14,313 nucleotides of DNA, from positions 1-14,313 of the forward strand of contig JACRFM010000082.1 of the NCBI GenBank assembly GCA_016234305.1, written 5' to 3'. Origin of the DNA: Candidatus Kerfeldbacteria bacterium. Its GTDB lineage: Bacteria; Patescibacteriota; Patescibacteriia; Veblenbacterales; UBA10138. Positions 5,805 to 12,178 of this stretch are shown piece after piece. The position numbers and the translations under genes were made by a program. Under the pieces are notes generated by a model. It was not told where the DNA came from and made no database searches. It saw nothing but the letters and a program-made list of their open reading frames with translations. Numbering within the stretch: position 1 is the stretch's first letter; each line of letters begins with the position of its first letter.

Positions 5805-7767
5805 GATAAATTTCTAATCTATCATTAATTTCCACTAACGGCTGGCCGACTAAACTTAAACCGCACTCACCGCCTTCGGCCATTTCACCGACAACTTCCT
5901 TGCCTAGCCTCATCTCAGCCAATTTAAGCTCAATCAATAAATCCCTGCCCCGATAAACCACGGCCTTGGTACCGGGACGAATCACCCCGCGGGTCACACG
6001 GACACCAACTATCATATCATGGCGACCGCGGCGAAATATTTGAATAACTAAACCTTCACCAATCTGATTTCTAATAAGTTCCGGCTTAAGCAGGGCGGTT
6101 AATTGCTTCTTAACTTCATCCAATAAATCATAAATGACTTTATAAGTCGCCACAAAAATGTTTTTTTGTTTAGCTAAAATTTCGGCGGCTGGCAGCAGCG
6201 GCACATTAAAACCAACGACTATGGCGTGGGACGCTTCAGCCGATAAAATGTCGGCTTCGGTAATACTCCCGAGGCCCGTGCGCACCACCTTAACAGTCAC
6301 ATCGGTCTTAGCTAACTTAGCCAAAGAAGAACCAATAGCCTCACGCGAACCCAAAACGTCCGCTTTTAATATAATATTCAGAGTTACGGCCGGAGTAGCT
6401 TCTTCTCCTTTTGTCTCCATGGCTACTTCCGGTAAGGCAATAACCCGCTGAAAACGCGGCAAATTATGCAAAACCTCACGAAACTCTTTTTCGTCCTTGA
6501 CGACTCTGAATATATCACCGGCTTTAGGCACTTGCTTTAATCCCAAAATACGCACCGGCATAGCCGGCGGCGCGGCCGTAACTACCTGACCCATAAAATC
6601 ACGCATCGCTTTTACCTTACCGGCCACTTCACCGGCGATCAAGTAATCACTGACTCGCAAAGTACCGACTTGCACTAAAGCAGTGGCCACCGGGCCTTCA
6701 CCTTTATCCAGCTTAGCTTCAATAATCGTACCGGCGGCCAAACGGTCAGGGTTAGCTTGAAACTTTTCCATATCTGAAAGGAGCAAAACCATATCCAGAA
6801 GTTCAATAATGCCTTGCTGCTTCTTGGCTGAAATCGGCACGCAAATTGTTTTACCGCCCCAATCCTCCGGTAATAAATTAAGTTCAGCCAAAGCTTTCTT
6901 AGTACGTTCTATATCGGCCGTCTCGCGGTCTATTTTATTAATAGCTATTAAAAAGGACAGCTTTTCGCGTTGGGCAATCTCGATGGCTTCCAAGGTTTGC
7001 GGTTGAACACCATCATCCGCCGCCACTACAATAATAGCTATGTCAGCCAGCCGCCCGCCGCGTGAACGCATGGCGGAAAAAGCTTCATGCCCTGGTGTAT
7101 CCAAAAATGTAATCTTGCGACCCCGCTCCTCAACTTGATAAGCGCCAATATGCTGAGTGATGGCGCCGCTTTCCTGGGCCGCCACGTTAGTTGAACGAAT
7201 AGCGTCAAGCAAAGTAGTCTTGCCATGGTCCACATGACCCATAACCACCACTACCGGCGGACGGGGCTGGAGCTTGGGTTCATCAGTTTCTTTCACATTC
7301 AAAATTTCCAGCAGACCAGCCGCGGCCTCAGCTTCTTTTTTGGCCTCACTGTCTGACTTAGCCGCCACGGTTTTATAACCCAAATCTTGAGCAATTATAG
7401 AAGCGGTTTCAAAATCAATCAATTCATTAATTGAAGCCATCACTCCATTCTTAAACAACTCGGCCATCACGTTGGCCACGGGAATGTTAAGCAGTTCAGC
7501 CAACTCCCGCGGGTTAAGCCTCAGCGGTATAGCCGCCTCACGTGTAGCCACAACTTGACTGATGTCATTTAACCTCTTCTCTACCACCACATACTGCTGA
7601 TTTACCTTATGGGCCTGACGTTCTGACCAAAGTTTAATTACTTTTTCAGCCACCACCTCATCAACTTTAATAGCGCGGCGGCCAATATCAAAACCCAAAC
7701 GAGGCAATTCGTCTTTTAATTGTTCGGTAGGTATTTTAAGGCGACGCGCCAGTTCAGTAAGATTCAT
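5776..7767 (-). CDS. infB: Translation initiation factor IF-2
   Basis: IF-2 is the GTPase that brings initiator tRNA to the 30S subunit and promotes subunit joining. Two IF2_N-type helical modules lie at about residues 1-50 and 83-130, followed by a short linker and the G domain: GHVDHGKT (177-184), T204 in AITQHIGAY, DTPGH (223-227), NKID (277-280) and SAK (313-315). The downstream beta-barrel, IF-2 C2 and C-terminal domains follow to residue 663. The N-terminal region is short compared with E. coli (890 residues), close to compact Gram-positive and Patescibacterial forms. It is the first gene of the infB-rbfA-nrnA operon, with its own strong promoter. No Shine-Dalgarno sequence is seen before the ATG. 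Confidence 0.98.
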   Translation of the reverse strand: MNLTELARRLKIPTEQLKDELPRLGFDIGRRAIKVDEVVAEKVIKLWSERQAHKVNQQYVVVEKRLNDISQVVATREAAIPLRLNPRELAELLNIPVANVMAELFKNGVMASINELIDFETASIIAQDLGYKTVAAKSDSEAKKEAEAAAGLLEILNVKETDEPKLQPRPPVVVVMGHVDHGKTTLLDAIRSTNVAAQESGAITQHIGAYQVEERGRKITFLDTPGHEAFSAMRSRGGRLADIAIIVVAADDGVQPQTLEAIEIAQREKLSFLIAINKIDRETADIERTKKALAELNLLPEDWGGKTICVPISAKKQQGIIELLDMVLLLSDMEKFQANPDRLAAGTIIEAKLDKGEGPVATALVQVGTLRVSDYLIAGEVAGKVKAMRDFMGQVVTAAPPAMPVRILGLKQVPKAGDIFRVVKDEKEFREVLHNLPRFQRVIALPEVAMETKGEEATPAVTLNIILKADVLGSREAIGSSLAKLAKTDVTVKVVRTGLGSITEADILSAEASHAIVVGFNVPLLPAAEILAKQKNIFVATYKVIYDLLDEVKKQLTALLKPELIRNQIGEGLVIQIFRRGRHDMIVGVRVTRGVIRPGTKAVVYRGRDLLIELKLAEMRLGKEVVGEMAEGGECGLSLVGQPLVEINDRLEIYHEEVRQRSL

Positions 7768-7812
7768 AAAATTGGCTAACCAGCTAACAAAATTTTTGTA
7801 AAAACTTGTTTT

Positions 7813-7841
7813 ATTATACTTATGTTAAGTCTTTAAGTCAA
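7813..7841 (-). promoter_or_regulatory. Promoter of the infB-rbfA-nrnA operon
   Basis: On the reverse strand TTGACT (7836-7841), a 17-nt spacer and TATAAT (7813-7818) make a near-consensus housekeeping-sigma promoter. The predicted start is near 7806, giving a leader of about 39 nt without a Shine-Dalgarno sequence. Confidence 0.85.
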
Positions 7842-7915
7842 TCTTATGGAACCTTAACCAGCCATCTATTTCCTGCCAGTTAATTATGGCTTAGGCCCTC
7901 CTAGACACAAGGACC

Positions 7916-7944
7916 TTGACAGTGGTAAACTTATAAGTTAAAAT
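7916..7944 (+). promoter_or_regulatory. Promoter of the divergent DHH-like gene
   Basis: A perfect TTGACA (7916-7921), a 17-nt spacer and TAAAAT (7939-7944) predict a transcript start at about 7950-7951, only 13-14 nt before the ATG at 7964. It lies back to back with the infB promoter, with 74 bp between their -35 boxes. Confidence 0.8.
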
Positions 7945-7963
7945 AAACGGCTTGTCATTTTAT

Positions 7964-9106
7964 ATGGCTTTATCAGAAACACAACAGGCGGTTGAGATAA
8001 TCAATCGTGCCGAGCATATTTTAATCACCTTTTCCCCGCATCGCAGTGGCGATGCGGTGGCTTCAGCTTTGGCTTTGACACTTTATTTGGAAAAACTGGG
8101 GAAACGAGTTGATGTTATATCCAGCGGTTTTAAGCTGCCGGGCAGCCTGCGTTTTTTGCCAGGCGCCAAACGTATCAGTTCGCAAACTGCGGCTTTGCGA
8201 AAATTTATTATCAACCTGGACTTAAAAAACAGCGAGCTGGCGGATTTGAGCTACAACGTGACTCCGGAAAAACTGGAAATTTATCTTACGCCTAAAGCCG
8301 GCAGCTTCCAAAGTCAAAACTTGACTACTAAATATTCTAACTTTATTTATGATCTAATCTTAGTAGTTGACACGCCCGATTTAAACGCACTGGACGAGCT
8401 CTATCAGCAAAATACCGAATTTTTTTATGATACTACCATCATTAACCTGGACCATAGTCCGGCCAATGAACATTTTGGCCAAGTGAATATGGTCAATCTT
8501 AATGTCCCGGCCACGGCTGACCTGGTCTTTGATTTAATGACCGCTCTTAATCCAAATTTACTGGATGAAGACATAGCTACTTGTTTATTTACCGGCCTAA
8601 CCAGCGCCACCCGTAGTTTTAAAACCATCCTGGTTACGCCGCAAACCTTGGAACGAGCCGGACATCTGGTTAACCTGGGGGCGCGGCGCGAAGAAGTGGT
8701 CCAGCATTTATATCGCACCAAACAGCTATCCACGCTTAAACTTTGGGGACGAACCCTGGCACGATTAAAAAGCGACCCCACCCGCAAACTAGTCTGGTCA
8801 TTGTTGCAAAATGAAGACTTCACAAAATCGGGCGCTAGCGAAGATGAACTACCAGGAGTGATTGAAGAACTTATCACCAATGCGCCCGAAGCCGGCACAG
8901 TGGTGCTGCTTTATGAATTGACGCCTGGACAAACTTCGGTTTATTTACACGCCGGACTCGGGCGCCAAGCGGCTGATTTACTTAAGCCGTTTAACCCCAG
9001 CGGCGACCGTGCCACTGCGCGGGCCATACTAGCAGGACAAACCTTGCTGGAAGGCGAAAAGAAAATAATTGAACACCTGAAACTGGCACTCAAACCCCTT
9101 GAATAA
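7964..9106 (+). CDS. Degenerate DHH-family protein (NrnA paralogue, probably catalytically inactive)
   Basis: A 380-residue protein with the overall NrnA layout and clear similarity to the nrnA product at 4411-5379: HILITFSPHRSGDAVAS at the N-terminus, LILVVDTPDLNALDEL, INLDHSPANEHFG, ATCLFTGLTSATRSF and LSTLKLWGRTLARL, each matching a segment of the other protein. Key residues differ. DHH is DHS, the metal-binding Asp of LTDTG is Ala (LTSAT), the motif I His is shifted, and the GGGH motif of the DHHA1 domain is missing. About 40 extra residues (about 76-121) sit between motifs I and II. The frame could begin at TTG 7952, but the ATG aligns with the paralogue. The intact frame and strong promoter argue for a real, expressed protein, perhaps a binding or regulatory pseudo-enzyme; the function is unknown. 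Confidence 0.85.
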   Translation: MALSETQQAVEIINRAEHILITFSPHRSGDAVASALALTLYLEKLGKRVDVISSGFKLPGSLRFLPGAKRISSQTAALRKFIINLDLKNSELADLSYNVTPEKLEIYLTPKAGSFQSQNLTTKYSNFIYDLILVVDTPDLNALDELYQQNTEFFYDTTIINLDHSPANEHFGQVNMVNLNVPATADLVFDLMTALNPNLLDEDIATCLFTGLTSATRSFKTILVTPQTLERAGHLVNLGARREEVVQHLYRTKQLSTLKLWGRTLARLKSDPTRKLVWSLLQNEDFTKSGASEDELPGVIEELITNAPEAGTVVLLYELTPGQTSVYLHAGLGRQAADLLKPFNPSGDRATARAILAGQTLLEGEKKIIEHLKLALKPLE

Positions 9107-9128
9107 ACCTACGGCTAAATGGTAGAAT
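9099..9128 (+). promoter_or_regulatory. Possible promoter of the tRNA-Ile / Nudix / tRNA-Val cluster
   Basis: TTGAAT (9099-9104) and TAGAAT (9123-9128) are separated by 18 nt, ahead of the tRNA-Ile gene. The transcript would begin about 58 nt before the tRNA and include the inverted repeat CGCTAA...TTAGCG (about 9134-9160). TATAAA at 9178-9183 is an alternative -10 closer to the tRNA but lacks a -35. Confidence 0.35.
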
Positions 9129-9192
9129 AGCAACGCTAATTCATAGTAATTAGTTAGCGGTCTGTAATTTTATTTATTATAAACTAGCTCAA

Positions 9193-9269
9193 GGATGCGT
9201 AGCTCAGCTGGTTAGAGCAGGCGTCTTATAAGCGCCAGGTCCCTGGTTCGAATCCAGGCGCATCCACCA
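9193..9269 (+). tRNA. tRNA-Ile, anticodon UAU
   Basis: A complete cloverleaf of 77 nt with encoded CCA. The acceptor GGATGCG pairs with CGCATCC; the D arm is GCTC-AGCTGGTTAGA-GC; the anticodon stem GGCGT/GCGCC closes the loop CTTATAA, giving anticodon TAT; the T arm is CCTGG-TTCGAAT-CCAGG; discriminator A. A UAU anticodon reads AUA (Ile). Most bacteria read AUA with a CAU anticodon modified to lysidine, so this is an unusual bacterial tRNA. The fold is clean, so it is not likely a pseudogene. Confidence 0.93.
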
Positions 9270-9348
9270 CACTTAGCGTAGTCTTAGTTGCGCTCAGTAC
9301 TACTATCTGTAGCTTTTAGTACTATGAACTAATAAGCACAAATTAATT

Positions 9349-9774
9349 ATGAAACTAGAGGTCGGTGTAAAAGCTTTTATAACCAATAGCCAGGGCAATT
9401 ACTTGTTGCTCAAACGGGCCCAGCCTTACCCAGGGGAAACTGAGCCGCGGTGGGATATTCCCGGTGGTCGGATTATAGTGGGTGAAACCTTGGCACAAGC
9501 CTTAGCGCGGGAAATAAAAGAAGAAACGAATTTAACTATGACCGGCGAACCTAAATTAATCCAGGCTCAAGATATCCTGCGTGTTTCAGACAAACACACT
9601 GTTCGTTTAACTTATCAGGTATCAGCCACGGGTGAGGTAAAACTAGATCCGGAAGAACATAGTGAATTTACCTGGGTGCCACTTGAAAAAATCCAAAACT
9701 TACACCATGATATATACCTGACACCGGTTTTAGAAACTATAAAAAACTTAAGGGCGGCTAGCTCAGCTGGTTAG
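9349..9774 (+). CDS. Nudix hydrolase
   Basis: Nudix proteins cleave nucleoside-diphosphate-X compounds such as damaged dNTPs or sugar nucleotides. The 141-residue protein is one Nudix domain; the box (about 40-62) reads GRIIVGETLAQALAREIKEE then TNL, matching GX5EX7REUXEEXGU except that Asn replaces the last Gly. The metal-binding REIKEE core is intact. The opening VKAFITNSQGNYLLLKR and WDIPGG are typical of small MutT-like members; the substrate cannot be told. There is no Shine-Dalgarno sequence before the ATG. It lies between two tRNA genes, and its last 23 nt (9752-9774, encoding most of the RAASSAG end and the stop) are also the 5' part of tRNA-Val, so mRNA and tRNA maturation cannot both use the same molecule unless the cut follows translation. 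Confidence 0.9.
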   Translation: MKLEVGVKAFITNSQGNYLLLKRAQPYPGETEPRWDIPGGRIIVGETLAQALAREIKEETNLTMTGEPKLIQAQDILRVSDKHTVRLTYQVSATGEVKLDPEEHSEFTWVPLEKIQNLHHDIYLTPVLETIKNLRAASSAG

Positions 9775-9828
9775 AGCGTCACATTGACATTGTGAAGGTC
9801 AGAGGTTCGAGTCCTCTGCCGCCCACCA
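9752..9828 (+). tRNA. tRNA-Val, anticodon GAC
   Basis: Full cloverleaf with encoded CCA: acceptor GGGCGGC/GCCGCCC, D arm GCTC-AGCTGGTTAGA-GC, anticodon stem TCACA/TGTGA around the loop TTGACAT (anticodon GAC), T arm AGAGG-TTCGAGT-CCTCT, discriminator A. It reads GUC and GUU valine codons. Its first 23 nt overlap the end of the Nudix gene. Confidence 0.96.
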
Positions 9829-9845
9829 CGTTTAATCTGGTTCCA

Positions 9846-9865
9846 GTCGCGCGCCGAGGCGCGAC
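9846..9865 (+). other. GC-rich hairpin between tRNA-Val and the phosphatase-family gene
   Basis: GTCGCGC (9846-9852) and GCGCGAC (9859-9865) form a perfect 7-bp stem with a GCCGAG loop, 17 nt after the tRNA and 12 nt before the next ATG. No T-run follows, so it may be a tRNA-processing or leader structure rather than a terminator. Confidence 0.45.
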
Positions 9866-9877
9866 ACGATATAAATT

Positions 9878-10651
9878 ATGAAAATAGTTAGTTTCAATAT
9901 TGGCCTTAAAATCAACAACAGCCGGCCAGTGGCCAAATTGTTGCGCCAACTGGATGCTGATTTTATCTGTTTGCAAGAGGCAGCCCGCCATTTTGAAAAA
10001 ACAACTTTCCCTAAATACCGCTCTAAAGCGGACATTGATAAAATTTTAGCTAACCGTTATCCTTATAGGTTTTTTGGCCCGCAATGGATATCCAAAAAAA
10101 TCCTGGCCCAGGGCAAACTGCACCGTGATTACGGCGGCCTAATAGAACAAGGCAATTACATTTTGTCTAAATATCCCATTGCTTCTGCCCGCATTGAACA
10201 CTATTTTAAACACTACTCTTTAGAAATTGACCATACTAATTTTGCCAAGATTGACCATCCGCGGTCAGTGGCTATTGCCGAAATCAAATGCGGCCAAAAA
10301 TCTTTCACCTTGGTTAACATCCATGGTACCTACAGTACTAACAAAATTGACACGCCGCGCTCGCTTAAACAAAGCCAATACTTAGTCAATTTAAAAAAAC
10401 AGATTAAGGGGCCGCTTATGTTAGCGGGTGATTTTAACGTCACCCCCGAAACCAAATCTATCAAAATGTTAAATCAGCACTACCGCAACATGACTAAAAA
10501 GTTTGGCATTATAACCACCTTACCCGGCAGAAAAATAATGGCCATAGACAACTTTTTTATCAACCATAAAATCAAGCCGCTGGCCTTGCAAACTTATCAA
10601 ACTACCATCTCCGACCATCTGCCGCTGGTGTTTGAATTCAACCTAAACTAA
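9878..10651 (+). CDS. Endonuclease/exonuclease/phosphatase-family hydrolase
   Basis: A Mg2+-dependent phosphoesterase fold shared by exonuclease III, DNase I, inositol phosphatases and sphingomyelinases. Motifs over 257 residues: SFNIG (5-9), ICLQEA with metal ligand E34, LVNIHGTY (H149), GDFNVTPE (184-191), AIDNFF (222-227) and the C-terminal SDHLPLVFEF with H247. All catalytic positions expected for the family are present. There is no signal peptide or membrane segment, so it is probably cytosolic. The exact substrate (DNA, nucleotide, phospholipid or phosphate ester) cannot be told; the short form without a DNA-repair ExoIII signature argues against xthA. It follows tRNA-Val closely, lacks a Shine-Dalgarno sequence and may share the tRNA transcript. 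Confidence 0.88.
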   Translation: MKIVSFNIGLKINNSRPVAKLLRQLDADFICLQEAARHFEKTTFPKYRSKADIDKILANRYPYRFFGPQWISKKILAQGKLHRDYGGLIEQGNYILSKYPIASARIEHYFKHYSLEIDHTNFAKIDHPRSVAIAEIKCGQKSFTLVNIHGTYSTNKIDTPRSLKQSQYLVNLKKQIKGPLMLAGDFNVTPETKSIKMLNQHYRNMTKKFGIITTLPGRKIMAIDNFFINHKIKPLALQTYQTTISDHLPLVFEFNLN

Positions 10652-10653
10652 AC

Positions 10654-10680
10654 TCAGCCCCATAAGGGCTGATTTTATTT
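10654..10680 (+). terminator. Rho-independent terminator after the phosphatase-family gene
   Basis: TCAGCCC (10654-10660), loop CATAA and GGGCTGA (10666-10672) are followed by TTTTATTT. It begins 2 nt after the stop codon. guaB converges from the other side, 3 nt beyond the T-tract; the same stem may also stop guaB transcripts, although the T-tract on that strand is poorer. Confidence 0.88.
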
Positions 10681-10683
10681 AAA

Positions 10684-11757
10684 TTAATGATAATTCGGCG
10701 CCGGGCTAATTATTCCCAAATCGTGCGGATGACTTTCTTTAAGTGAAGCTTCGGTAATTCTAACGAACCTGGCTTTATTTTTTATCTCTGTTAAATTCCT
10801 GGCTCCAATATAAACAAACCCCGATTTTATTCCTCCCACCATCTGATGTAAATAATCAGCCAACTCACCGGTATAAGCTACCTGAGCTGAAACACCTTCC
10901 GGCACTAAATGTTTGGTTTTAATGTCAGCCTGTCCATATCTATCTTTGCTCCCGAGCTGCATAGCCTCAAACGAACCCATACCACGATAAGCTTTAAACC
11001 AACCGCGTTTAGTCTTAATTAATTTTCCGGGCGCCTCGCGAGTTCCGGCCAATAACCTGCCAAGCATAATAGCTTTGGCACCGGCAGCCAAAGCTTTTAC
11101 CATATCACCGGAATAATTTATACCACCATCGGCAATAATCGGCACGCCACTTTTAGCTGCTGCCTTAACGGCTGTCAGCACGGCTGACAACTGCGGCACA
11201 CCAATACCGGCCACTACCCGTGTAGTACAAATAGAGCCCGGACCAATACCAACTTTAATTACGTCAGCCCCGGCTTTTATTAAAACCTTAACGCCTTCGG
11301 CGGTAGCCACATTACCAGACACCAATGTTACCTTACGAAACCTTTTATCTTTTTTAATTTTGCCAGTCATATCAATCACGCCTTTGGAGTGGCCATGAGC
11401 CGTATCAATTACCAACATATCAACACCAGCCTTAAGCAGGGCTTCGGCTCTGTCCATAGCGTCAGTGCCATAGGCAATGGCGGCGCCCACCAATAAATTT
11501 TTACTCTTAACTTTTTTTACCTCATTAGCTTGGCTGGGTATTGGCATATTTTTATGGATCACGCCCAAGCCGCCGCTGCGGGCCAAAGCAATTGCTAAAG
11601 TACTCTCTGTCACGGTATCCATGGGCGCCGATAAAACTGGCACCAGTAATTTAATTTTTCCTAAAACGGTTACTAAATCCACCTCAGACCGTCTTAAGTC
11701 AGAATAACCCGGCTCCAACAAAACATCATCATAAGTTAAATACAAAGGCAAAGACAT
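10684..11757 (-). CDS. guaB: IMP dehydrogenase lacking the CBS domain pair
   Basis: IMPDH oxidises IMP to XMP with NAD+, the first committed GMP step. The 357-residue protein has the TIM-barrel motifs [13 protein letters not shown] (8-20), [18 protein letters not shown] with catalytic C177, ADGGI (209-213), AYRGMGS (256-262), DRYGQ (272-276, flap) and [13 protein letters not shown]. Usual IMPDHs are about 490 residues, with two CBS domains inserted after the VKKVK helix; here [14 protein letters not shown] runs straight on, so the Bateman regulatory module is absent. GMP reductase is a similar length, but the RGMGS-AM, DRY and PEG signatures fit IMPDH better. guaA lies divergently next door. 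No Shine-Dalgarno sequence and no clear promoter were found. Confidence 0.93.
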   Translation of the reverse strand: MSLPLYLTYDDVLLEPGYSDLRRSEVDLVTVLGKIKLLVPVLSAPMDTVTESTLAIALARSGGLGVIHKNMPIPSQANEVKKVKSKNLLVGAAIAYGTDAMDRAEALLKAGVDMLVIDTAHGHSKGVIDMTGKIKKDKRFRKVTLVSGNVATAEGVKVLIKAGADVIKVGIGPGSICTTRVVAGIGVPQLSAVLTAVKAAAKSGVPIIADGGINYSGDMVKALAAGAKAIMLGRLLAGTREAPGKLIKTKRGWFKAYRGMGSFEAMQLGSKDRYGQADIKTKHLVPEGVSAQVAYTGELADYLHQMVGGIKSGFVYIGARNLTEIKNKARFVRITEASLKESHPHDLGIISPAPNYH

Positions 11758-11796
11758 AGTGATAAAAGTAAGAGTAAGGAGTAAGAAAAATTTGAT

Positions 11797-11955
11797 AAAA
11801 TTTCTAATTCCTAAATCCTAATTTCTAAATAATTCCCAATTCACCAAGCCCCAAAATTAACGTACAAACATTAAATTAACTACTGAATAGATTTATACTT
11901 TGTGATTTGGTATTTATTTAGGATTTAAGTTTTAAGATTTAGGATTTTAAATAGA
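11797..11955. repeat. Low-complexity CTAAATCC-type repeats upstream of guaB
   Basis: Two blocks of degenerate repeats. One, around 11797-11830, contains AATTTCTAATTCCTAAAT, which is identical to 1179-1196. The other, around 11918-11955, carries the reverse-complement flavour (AGGATTTAAG, TTTAGGATTT). The opposite orientation of the two blocks could let them pair. No gene is seen in this stretch. Confidence 0.5.
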
Positions 11956-11985
11956 TTATTCTTAATTCATCATTCATAATTCATA

Positions 11986-12124
11986 CCCAGTATAACTACT
12001 CTGTTATAGCTCGCTTTTAAAATAAAATTTATAAATGAGCTAAGCAACTTATTTAATCGTTATCTCTTATTAATTACTTAATCTAAGCTCGCTAAATTTT
12101 ATTTAACAAAGTTGTTATACTGGG
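11986..12124. mobile_element. 139-bp MITE-like inverted-repeat element between guaB and guaA
   Basis: The element begins CCCAGTATAAC (11986-11996) and ends GTTATACTGGG (12114-12124), perfect 11-bp terminal inverted repeats. Allowing mismatches, the first 21 nt of both ends agree at 19 positions, and AATAAAATTTA and GAGCT-AG segments further in also correspond. The interior is AT-rich with no open frame. No target-site duplication is obvious (flanks attcata / cttgatt). It could be a miniature inverted-repeat transposable element or a long regulatory hairpin; it ends 16 bp before the -35 box of guaA. Confidence 0.5.
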
Positions 12125-12140
12125 CTTGATTCTAATACCT

Positions 12141-12169
12141 TTGATACTACCAACTTTACCCGCTATAAT
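12141..12169 (+). promoter_or_regulatory. guaA promoter, apparently leaderless
   Basis: TTGATA (12141-12146), a 17-nt spacer and TATAAT (12164-12169) are near consensus. Seven nt after the -10 is A12176, three nt before the ATG at 12179, so the mRNA would have essentially no 5' leader. Confidence 0.82.
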
Positions 12170-12178
12170 CAAATCATC

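Noticed and set aside
7952..7963. TTG start for the DHH paralogue
   Set aside because: It lies at the predicted +1, and the four extra residues do not align with NrnA; the ATG at 7964 fits better.
8425..8898. 157-residue frame antisense to the DHH paralogue
   Set aside because: Ser/Arg/Val-rich shadow frame opposite a conserved coding region with its own promoter.
9779..10035. Minus-strand frames covering tRNA-Val and the start of the phosphatase-family gene
   Set aside because: They translate a tRNA gene and the antisense of a conserved domain.
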